Assembly: GCA_012728955.1 (NCBI GenBank)
Contig: JAAYED010000139.1
Span: forward strand, 1-57,330
DNA: 57,330 nt
Direction: 5' to 3'
From: Chloroflexota bacterium
GTDB taxonomy: Bacteria > Chloroflexota > Anaerolineae > UBA1429
Part shown: positions 51,001 to 57,330 of the stretch, piece after piece
How the letters are laid out: every line of letters starts with the position of its first letter
How positions within the stretch are numbered: the stretch's first letter is position 1
Translations under genes and position numbers: made by a program
The notes under the pieces: generated by a model
Databases searched by the model: none
Seen by the model: only the letters and a program-made list of their open reading frames with translations
What the model was told of the DNA's origin: nothing

Positions 51001-52096
51001 GGCCCAGCAGCGAGTGATCATCATGGAGCTGGCGCCACACCACCGTCAGTCCCTGCCAGGCATCGCCATGGGCGGTGCCGCGCGACTGGCCCGCCAGACG
51101 TCGCAGGCGGGCGGTGGAATAGTACTCTAAATAGATGCGCCGCTGCTCCCGAGTGGCGTCCGGGCGGAGTAACAGATCGCGATCCTCAGCCACAAAGCTA
51201 AAGATCAACCGGTAAACCAGCCGCAGCAGCTGCTGATAGTATCCCAGCGTACTCAGCTCGCCGCTCCTGAGCCGGCTCACCAGCTCGGGGTTGAGGGGCG
51301 CCCCTCCCCGCTGGGCGAGAAAGCCCCGGCCCAGAGAGCGGATGGCCTCGACCACACCGTCGCGCAGGGCCTCCAGCGCCCGGGTGCCGCTTTCGGCGGC
51401 GGATTGCGACCAGCGCTCCAGCCAGAATTGCGCGGGATCGTCCCCCTCCACCCGCGACTGGTGACACACCAGCCAGAGCACCGCAAAGTCGGCGTACTGC
51501 TCGCCCTGGAACATGCTCTCCAGATCAAACTCGACAAAGGCCTGCCGGGTGAGCGAGGCATTGTCCCGCAGGATGCGCAGGCGCAGTCCGTTGGAGACAA
51601 ATCCCCACAGATAGTCGGGAGAGCGGTTGAGAAACTCTTGCAGCAGCGAATGCGGCCCGCGCTTGAGAGCGGTGTCCACATCGCTGCGCCTGTCCAGCTC
51701 CTGGCGAAAGGTCACCAGATGGATGGGCACGCGCCCCCAGGCATGGCTGACGGGATAGCTCTGCCCCGCCGCCTCCAACCCGCGGGCAAGCTGCAGCTGA
51801 CCATAGCCCAGCACGTTGAACAGGGGCAGCAACCAGCGCTCACGGGTGAGGGTGGTGCCGGTGTCGCCGGGGGGGAGTTGCTGACGGGCGGCATCAAAGC
51901 GCCCCCAGGCGGCCAGGCAGCGGGCCCAGGCGGCGTTGATCTCTTCGTTGAGGCGCTGCTCGGGCGCCAGATGATAGTCCTGGGGCCGCAGGCCCCCCAG
52001 ATCGCTGCCCTGTGCCACGCGCAGCAGCAGATCCGCCGGCAGGATGGCTCCCTCGGTGCGGATGGTGGTGAACAAGGAACGGGCGGTGGTCTCCAT
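48065..52096 (-). CDS. Eco57I/PglX-type N6-adenine DNA methylase (DrmMI-like)
   Basis: A 1343-residue DNA methylase. Motif I is VLDPACGSGHFLIGAA (about residue 500), with GVDINPMAVELCKINLWLE as the next SAM strand; the catalytic motif IV is GNPPWERTK (about 780). The methylase core is flanked by a long helical N-terminus and a large C-terminal DNA-recognition half with a YWVSRGHTQERLGT-like segment. The size and order match the adenine methylases of class 1 DISARM and BREX. ATG 52096 has GAGAGG upstream; an in-frame GTG at 52126 would overlap the SNF2 stop. It is the last gene of the operon and ends at a terminator. In such systems it marks the host DNA as self. Confidence 0.88.
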   Translation of the reverse strand: METTARSLFTTIRTEGAILPADLLLRVAQGSDLGGLRPQDYHLAPEQRLNEEINAAWARCLAAWGRFDAARQQLPPGDTGTTLTRERWLLPLFNVLGYGQLQLARGLEAAGQSYPVSHAWGRVPIHLVTFRQELDRRSDVDTALKRGPHSLLQEFLNRSPDYLWGFVSNGLRLRILRDNASLTRQAFVEFDLESMFQGEQYADFAVLWLVCHQSRVEGDDPAQFWLERWSQSAAESGTRALEALRDGVVEAIRSLGRGFLAQRGGAPLNPELVSRLRSGELSTLGYYQQLLRLVYRLIFSFVAEDRDLLLRPDATREQRRIYLEYYSTARLRRLAGQSRGTAHGDAWQGLTVVWRQLHDDHSLLGLAGLGGFLFGPEAAPDLEHAHLANTDLYEALRALSYTVQGDVRRAVDYRNLGPEELGSVYESLLEMHPSVHIDAGLFDIAVAAGSERKTTGSYYTPTSLIQSLLDSALEPVIAERLQGLRDRQEREAAILSIKVLDPACGSGHFLIGAAHRLARELARVRTGEEQPGLAELRAALREVVAACIHGVDINPMAVELCKINLWLETLDPGRPLSFLDANIQCGNSLLGATPRALAEGIPDGAFWPITGDIKSVAAAWRKQNRQEREDLQNGQGRLFDPDSLQPWDRLGNLASELGQLLAMPDQDADDVRTKEEMYAELVRSAAWENSQLWADAWCAAFVWEKSERWDYGLTERRFRELERGPHQVASWLRDEIGRLADQYRFFHWHLRFPHVLRPALAGEAPDNPLTGCCGGFDVVLGNPPWERTKLQEKEWFAARAPDVAAASNAAARKRAIAELQETAPALYASFQQALREADGWSHLLRNSGLYPLCGRGDINTYAVFAELARNLVAPAGRVGIIVPSGIATDATTQYYFRDLMQTNTLVSLYDFENRRKLFPAVDSRMKFCLLTMAGAGRSNPAGASLVFFAQGVEDIRDPQRRFTLTPQEIALINPNTGTCPIFRTRHDAELTKSIYRRVPVLWLEGPPEENPWGIRFATMFHMSNDSYLFRTREQLEGEGWALRGNVFWRDEERCLPLFEGKMLHHFDHRWATYDGPKTRNMTLQEKRNPAALPLPRYWVSRGHTQERLGTWSRPWLSGFRDTARATDERTAIFSVLPTSAVGHKAPLLFLKDLPPASPLLLASLCTIVCDYVARQKVGGTSLGYFILKQVPVLPPCAYRDSVARFIQAAVLELTYTAWDLQGFARDCGYEGPPFRWDPERRFLLRCELDALYFHLYGIAREDVGYILDTFPIVRRRDEEQYGEYRTRRVILEMYDEMAAGLEQYRTRLDPPPADPRVAHGWDTRPDWAEWGGVAATLQRAEGG

Positions 52097-52118
52097 GGCC
52101 TCTCTCTCGGTGATCGGC

Positions 52119-54933
52119 TCAGGCACCCATCGGCGCCAGCACATAGATGCCCAGCACATCGGGCGTGTGGGATACGATGCGAAAGCGCACTCCCTGCAGG
52201 CGCTGCGCCGTGCGAACACGACGATGCTGCTCCAGAATCTCCTTGCCACGGTCTTCTGCGAGCTCGGCCACGTACTGGCGCAAGCCCTCATAGCTTTCAA
52301 CGACGCGGCGCACAAACTGGGTCGCCTGGGCGGGAGCCAGGTTGGCGTCAGGGGTGGCGGCCAGCAGTTCCTCTACCCGCTCTGCGGAGAGTGGGTGGAG
52401 GTCCTTCAGGCTCCCTTCCAGGCCAACCATCATGCAATCCTCTGCCAGCAGCTCTGACTGCTGCCCGTCCCGCATGGTGATGATGTGATAGCGCAGACGG
52501 AGCAGCAGCAGAGTGGTGGTGACACGCACGGCGCGGGTGCGGATGGCGCCGCAACGTCGGCCGATGCCATCCAGGAGGGGATCCAGCGTCGAATCGATGA
52601 CGTGGGAGGCGAGGCCCTCGACCAGGGGATGGGTGCGGTTGAGGTACAGGGTGCCGGGCTGCACCGGCAGCTGATAGGCCACACGCAGGCCCGATTTGTC
52701 CTCGGTCAGTAACTGGATGGCCTGATTGGCTGGCAGGTGAAGCACCTCGCTCCCATTATGAGAGCTCACCGTGCCGCCCGCAGCGCTGATCGCCTCATGC
52801 ACAAACCGCTGTACATCGGTGTGCGTGCCGATGGCGGCGCGTACGGCCTGCCACTCGGCAAACACCTGCTGACCATCGATGGTGCGTTGGGCAAAGAGCG
52901 TCCGCGAGCGTTGCTCCCGCTCGGTGGCGTTCTGCCAGGCCGTGTCCATGGCCTGCAACTCGCGGGGCTGCATGGCCTCAAAGGACAGCTGACGGGCGTC
53001 GGCGCCGGAGCGCAGCAGCAGCCCCTTGACGATCGCCTCGATCAGGTCCTGCGTGCGGGCGGGCACCGGCACAGAGATGCCCAGCGAGGAGCGAATCGTC
53101 CGGTGTTTGCGAATCAACACCTCCAGCACCAGGCCATCGATCTGGTTATCGATCCCATAGAGTGTCAGCGTGCGTACGGTGGACCTGGGCTGGCCATAGC
53201 GATCGACGCGCCCCTCACGCTGCTCGTGGCGGGTGGGATTCCAGCTGAGGTCATAGTGCACCACGGCATCGAACCAGTTCTGCAGGTTGATGCCCTCGCT
53301 CAGACAATCGGTGGCCACCAGCACACGTCTGGTGCGCTGGCCCAGTTCCTGCACCCGCGCCTCGCGCTCGGCGGGGGGGGAGAAGGCCGGTTACTGCGGC
53401 GATATCCACATCGGCAGGCAGCACCGTGCCCACCAGCGCCCGCAGCTGGTCAGCGAGATACTCGGCGGTGGGGATAAAGCGGCAAAAGAGGATGGGGTTA
53501 TAGCCCTCCTGCAGAAGCTGGCTCACCAAGCGGGCAGCCACGTCCAGTTTCAGGTCCTTGCCGGGGCCAAAGAGAGCCTGCGCCTGGCGCGCGTAGCGCA
53601 GCAAACGCTGTCGATCGCCAGAACCCTCTTCCTCCTGGCCCCCGGGAGCAGGATCCAGAGGCTGGGTATCGTCCGTATCGTCCTGATCCAAAACGTAACG
53701 CTCACCGAGCGCATCCACCTCGTCGACCGTTTCCGCATCGGCAGTTTGCGAGCGGGCCCGCAGGGTGGCCGCTGCGGCCGCCGGGCTGCTCGCCAGCGAG
53801 CGCAGCAGGGCGAGCAAGGACCACCAGCGCACACGCTGCTGGCGCGCCTCGCCTTCGGTGCTGCGCACGCGGTCCCGCGCATAGTCCAGCACCTGCTCAA
53901 AGAGGTGTCGGTAGGCCTGACTGAGCTCGTAGGTCTGCTCCGCCTCTTCGCGCTGCGGAAAAGGCGTTTCCTCCTGGCTGAAATGCCGTACATCTTCCCG
54001 GCGACGCTGCACCAGGTGAAGCGCCACCCTGCGGCGGTCCTGCTCGTGCTCCGGGCCGGACAGGTCCTCCGGCAGGTCGGCAAAATCGGCCCGCAAGAGT
54101 TGCAGCAGGGAGCGAAAGGCGCCTTCATCGCCACTGTGCGGCGTGGCCGTCACCAGTATCAAGTGCCGATCCTCAGCCACGGCCAGTTCCTGCAAGAGTC
54201 GGTGGCGCTGATGACGCCCCCGCTGGGCAGCCGAAAAGGCACAGGTGTGCGCTTCATCCACGATGACGAATTCGGGACAGGTGCGCACGAACTCGTTTCG
54301 TCGGCGATCCGACTTGATATAGTCGGTGCTCACGATCACATAGGGGTAGAGATCAAAGAGCGACTGGTCGTGCCCGATGTTGCGCTCGAGGCGATGCACG
54401 GTGCTGGGCAGCACGAGAACGGCGTCGATGTGAAATTTGCTGCGCAGCTCCTCCTGCCACTGCTCCGCAAGGTGCGGAGGGCACAGGACGGCCAGACGGC
54501 CAATCTCGCCGCGATCCAGCAACTCACGGGCGATCAGCCCTGCCTCGATCGTCTTGCCGATGCCGACGTCATCGGCGATCAGCAGCCGCACCGGATCGAG
54601 ACGCAGAGCCATGAGCAGCGGCACCAGCTGGTAGGGACGGGGCTCGACGTTCAGCCGGGCAAAGGAGCGAAAGGGACCGGCGCTGGAACGAAAGCCCAAA
54701 CGGACCGCATCCCGGAGCAGCCGACTGGAGCGAAAGTCCCCGGGATGGCTGGCATCGGGCAGGTCAAAGGTGGCGGGCGCCACGTCATCCGCCTCCAGAG
54801 GGAGATAGATGCCCGTGGTCTCCTGCGGGCTGCCACCCAGCGGGCGGAGCATCAGGAGATCGTCGCGCGAGTCGGGCAACACCACCCACTCTCGCCCGCG
54901 GGCGCGCACCAGTGAACCTACGGCAAAGGACAT
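52119..54933 (-). CDS. SNF2-type helicase (DrmD-like), frameshifted at a C8 tract
   Basis: Together the two frames encode about 938 residues of an SNF2-family translocase. The first frame (54933 down to about 53381) has [16 protein letters not shown] (motif I), [19 protein letters not shown] (II) and [14 protein letters not shown] (III); the second (about 53372 down to 52119) has [17 protein letters not shown] (V) and [18 protein letters not shown] (VI), then a long C-terminal part. The break is exactly at eight C residues on the coding strand. With seven C the chain reads on as [17 protein letters not shown], as expected for the family. Motif order, the insert between domains and the neighbouring methylase match DrmD of class 1 DISARM. 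Whether it is a phase-OFF state, a read error or a pseudogene is open. Confidence 0.85.
53373..53380 (-). repeat. Homopolymer run of eight C (coding strand) at the frameshift
   Basis: Eight consecutive G on the plus strand lie at the exact point where the SNF2 reading frame changes. Loss of one base restores a full-length protein. Confidence 0.9.
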
Positions 54934-54951
54934 GTGCAGATTCTCCCTCTA

Positions 54952-54971
54952 CTGCCCGGACACCCGGGCAG
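54952..54971. other. Small inverted repeat in the defence operon
   Basis: CTGCCCGG-ACAC-CCGGGCAG, an 8-bp stem with a 4-nt loop, 40-bp gap between the DUF1998 helicase stop and the SNF2 ATG. It lacks a T run, so it may tune expression between the genes or protect the mRNA rather than terminate. Confidence 0.4.
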
Positions 54972-54973
54972 GG

Positions 54974-57330
54974 CTATTCGTTGCTGCCGAACAGGTAGGC
55001 ATGCTCCTGCAGGATCGCATCCCAGCCAGAATCAGGGAGCGGAAAGCGTATGGACGTGATGCCTGCGGACAACAGGCGGTCCTCAGCCTCGCGATCGCGC
55101 TGCTTCTGATCCTGCCACTGGTGATCAGGGCCGTCCACGAAAACGGCCACCTGGGCCTCGCGGTAGTAAAAATCAGGCCGAACAAAGCACCCCTCGATCT
55201 CTTTCTGAGCCTCATCGGGCAGCCTCAGCTGTTTTGCATCCACATGACGCAACCACTGGCGTTCGAGGTCGCTCTCACAGATCGCGAGGAGCCTCTGCAG
55301 GGTGTCTTCACGGGAAGCTGCGCCAGGGCTGACGCCCACTCTGGCCTCTTTCAGTTGCATCAGCAGGTCACGGATCAGGTGGCGATCCAGCAGCTCGTGG
55401 TCGCGCTGGTTATAGTAGCTCATCAGACAGTCATAGCAGGCAGCTTCGCACTCTTGACCTTGGCGACGACTGACATTCTCGCCAGTGTCGGGATCAAAGT
55501 GGCAGACCTCCAGCGCAGCCCGCGCCACCCGGCCCAGGGCACGCGGATCGGTCACCAGCTGGCGCAGAACCCCTGCGCCGCCCTCTGCCGCCTCGTACAA
55601 TACGATAACGCGCCTGTCCCGCTCGCTGGGGAGTGGCTCGGCTGCCAGCTCGCTATCCTCCAGCTGATACAGAACCTGGATCCCGTGCTTGAGTGCAGTC
55701 TGCAGGGTGGCCATTACCTGTATCGGCTGCGGCTCTGGGAAGCGAATGAGCAGACAGTTGCGCCGATCCTCCACAAATGGGATCACGCGCTCGCGGCGGG
55801 GGCTCATCGGATCCTCCAGGTCGTCATCATCATCCGCGTTTCTCTGCCAATAGCCCCGCTCGACATCCAGCATGAAACCAAGAGGAGAGTCAGGTGTGCG
55901 CCGCCGCCAGCCACGGTTCACACGCCAGATGGTGGCTGCATGCCCATAGCTGAAGGACAAGAGTTGCCTGTCATCCTGATCGAACACATCGGCGCGCTGT
56001 TCGAGGGTTTCGCCCTCGCGCTGGCCAAAACGGATGGCACTGAACAGGTCATAGCCCATGCGCAAGCGCTCTTCCTCATCAGAGTTGATGCGATCGCGCC
56101 GCCGCGTCGAGACGTTCTGCATGCGCAACATGCCAGACAAGGGCGCCCCCAGTGCCGCCCCGCAGTACTCGCAAATGTCCGGCCCGTCGCCAGAGGAAAT
56201 GGGGTGCAGGTAGCCACAGACCGGGCACACTTTGGCTCGCGTGGTGAGGGTTGCCTCTACGCTTTCCTCCACGGGAAGCATTACCCGGTTGACCACATAG
56301 CGCGAGCCTTCGTGATAGATGATGTTGCGCGGGCCGAACTCGGATATCGCCAAAAAGCGTGGACGAGACAGGAACTCGTTGTCATTGGGGCCCCGGCGCG
56401 CTGGAATGTAGGCTGACAGAGGCAATCGTGGAAAGCTGTAGCCAGGGAGAAACCCCTCACTTGCAAAGTAGCGATAGCTGTAAAAGTCAGACTGAAGCGT
56501 CGAGCCCCCAGAGTCAGACATGAGGATATTCTGCTGCTGTACGGCTTCCCTGCGCAGCCGCTCAGCCTTGTCTCTGTCTTCCTTTGAGCGAGACGCATCC
56601 AGGGTGATCCTTCCCTGGACCTGTGCCTGGCTGAGGGCAGAGCGATACAGGGAACGCCAGCGATCGCAGGCGGCGTCAAAGCGATGTTCCACGTTCTCCA
56701 GGTTACGCCAGAGCCAGCCTTTATCGTACCAGTCTGAAGAGGCCAACTCTCCCTCGAGAGTCTGGAGTATGCGACTGAACCGTACAGCAGCACGCTCTTT
56801 GGCCGAGCGGGATGCAAGGCTGTGGCGCACCGACTCGGTGAGCTTGAGACTGGGCGAATCACCGGCGACGTCGAGCAACTCGGTGAGAGAACTGTACAAG
56901 GAGGCGCCCGTCTCGGTGAGCCAGACGGCATCGAGATGTGCCCGCACCAGATCTTCGTTGGCGAGATCCAATCGCGGCGGGGCCACCGCGCCAGATACCA
57001 TGTCCGAGGCGTGCCGGAAGTAGTACTGATCGTGCGGGCTGCCCCTGGTGCAGTAGGTATAGACCAAGGCGGGTTGACCACTGCGCCCCGCGCGACCGCT
57101 CCGTTGCGCATAGTTCGCAGGCGATGGCGGAACGTTGCGCATGTTCACTACGTTCAGTTGCGCAATGTCGATCCCCAGCTCCATGGTGGGTGAACAGTAG
57201 AGGATGGGGAGCTCTCCAGAGCGAAAGCGCCTTTCGCGATCCTGTCTGACCTCGGCTCTAACCTGGGCGGTATGTTCCGCCGCAGTCACATCCATATAGT
57301 TTCTTGCCCGTCGCGTGTAAACATCAATAA
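54974..57330 (-). CDS. DEAD/DEAH helicase with DUF1998 and C-terminal nuclease-like domain, 5' end missing
   Basis: At least 785 residues, open past the right edge, so the N-terminal RecA-like domain is outside the window. Visible are helicase motifs V and VI (SPTMELGIDIAQLN, YAQRSGRAGRSGQPAL), a helical region, a zinc site CPVCG...CEYCG, and the DUF1998/MrfA zinc cluster GGAGVL...CEAACYDCLMSYYNQ with DHELLDRH. The last 90 or so residues (RPDFYYREAQVAVFVDG.DHQ......RD, then SIRFP) match a Vsr/DUF559-type PD-(D/E)xK nuclease fold with D, E-equivalent and K/Q positions. It precedes the SNF2 gene by 40 bp and is likely its operon partner; DISARM DrmA/DrmB split these helicase and DUF1998 parts over two genes. 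Confidence 0.82.
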   Translation of the reverse strand, partial: IDVYTRRARNYMDVTAAEHTAQVRAEVRQDRERRFRSGELPILYCSPTMELGIDIAQLNVVNMRNVPPSPANYAQRSGRAGRSGQPALVYTYCTRGSPHDQYYFRHASDMVSGAVAPPRLDLANEDLVRAHLDAVWLTETGASLYSSLTELLDVAGDSPSLKLTESVRHSLASRSAKERAAVRFSRILQTLEGELASSDWYDKGWLWRNLENVEHRFDAACDRWRSLYRSALSQAQVQGRITLDASRSKEDRDKAERLRREAVQQQNILMSDSGGSTLQSDFYSYRYFASEGFLPGYSFPRLPLSAYIPARRGPNDNEFLSRPRFLAISEFGPRNIIYHEGSRYVVNRVMLPVEESVEATLTTRAKVCPVCGYLHPISSGDGPDICEYCGAALGAPLSGMLRMQNVSTRRRDRINSDEEERLRMGYDLFSAIRFGQREGETLEQRADVFDQDDRQLLSFSYGHAATIWRVNRGWRRRTPDSPLGFMLDVERGYWQRNADDDDDLEDPMSPRRERVIPFVEDRRNCLLIRFPEPQPIQVMATLQTALKHGIQVLYQLEDSELAAEPLPSERDRRVIVLYEAAEGGAGVLRQLVTDPRALGRVARAALEVCHFDPDTGENVSRRQGQECEAACYDCLMSYYNQRDHELLDRHLIRDLLMQLKEARVGVSPGAASREDTLQRLLAICESDLERQWLRHVDAKQLRLPDEAQKEIEGCFVRPDFYYREAQVAVFVDGPDHQWQDQKQRDREAEDRLLSAGITSIRFPLPDSGWDAILQEHAYLFGSNE

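Noticed and set aside
53287-54915. Plus-strand ORF of 542 codons opposite the SNF2 gene
   Set aside because: Its residues are low-information (many Gln, His, Leu, Gly) and it lies fully over a recognisable helicase; it is an antisense shadow.
54952-54971. Intergenic hairpin as a terminator between the defence genes
   Set aside because: The 8-bp stem has no T run on the coding strand and the genes are 40 bp apart in an apparent operon.
1-57330. CRISPR array, insertion sequence or prophage
   Set aside because: No regularly spaced repeats, no transposase or integrase motifs and no phage structural genes were seen while reading both strands.
48065-57330. Calling the right-hand locus a complete canonical class 1 DISARM
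   Set aside because: No drmC and no separate drmA/drmB can be seen, and the locus leaves the window. Only a DISARM-like label is justified.

Overview
The window is 57.3 kb of GC-rich, densely coded bacterial chromosome. Gene content and style suggest a member of the Chloroflexota, probably Anaerolineae-like: a CpXC-domain protein, a HerA-like ATPase next to a PAC2 protein, lipid-linked glycosyltransferases with FlgD-type lipoproteins, and a DHH-CBS-nucleotidyltransferase fusion. That placement is an inference and no rRNA is present to test it. Promoters look like ordinary sigma-70 sites (TTGACx, 16-18 bp, TATAxT). Several place the start codon only 7-8 nt after the -10 box, so leaderless or nearly leaderless mRNAs may be common here. 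No CRISPR array, insertion sequence or prophage was seen.

Layout. 1-593: 5' part of folC (minus). 0.8-3.7 kb: FlgD-Ig-like lipoprotein and two family-2 glycosyltransferases. 3.8-9.3 kb: hpf (minus), a class I aminotransferase with a repeat-rich leader, an ABC exporter pair and a class III aminotransferase. 9.25-14.2 kb (minus): an exopolysaccharide priming transferase with two glycosyltransferases, then an FGGY sugar kinase. 14.4-18.6 kb (plus): a tightly packed run of alanyl-tRNA editing protein, metallo-beta-lactamase-fold protein, orphan FAD-binding subunit and HemW. 18.6-25.5 kb (minus): CpXC protein, PHP phosphoesterase and a large Lhr-type helicase. Divergent from lhr is a HerA-like ATPase followed by a PAC2 protein (25.6-29.3 kb).

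29.3-35.5 kb holds a membrane-anchored glycoside hydrolase, the DHH-CBS-tRNA nucleotidyltransferase fusion, a HypE-like AIR-synthase-fold protein and rpiA. 35.6-37.9 kb is a CHAT protease fused to an AAA-like ATPase. 38.0-42.1 kb encodes a small membrane protein and a three-gene operon of complex I/hydrogenase-4-like membrane subunits (NuoL-like, HyfE-like, NuoN-like) that seem to lack key proton-channel residues and have no redox partners nearby. 42.1-47.4 kb (minus) is core housekeeping: yebC-ruvC-ruvA, ftsK and a three-S1-domain protein. A 59-residue membrane ORF, tRNA-Pro(TGG) and tRNA-Gly(TCC) follow.

From 48 kb to the right edge is a defence locus on the minus strand, reading 5' to 3': a DEAD-type helicase with DUF1998 and a C-terminal nuclease-like domain (cut by the window edge), an SNF2 helicase of DrmD type, and a 1343-residue Eco57I/PglX-type adenine methylase of DrmMI type. 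It resembles class 1 DISARM, but the set is not canonical as far as it can be seen. The SNF2 gene is frameshifted at a run of eight C residues (coding strand); seven would restore the frame. This suggests either phase variation or a sequencing error. The defence locus, the orphan antiporter-like operon and the CHAT-AAA protein are the best candidates for new biology here.
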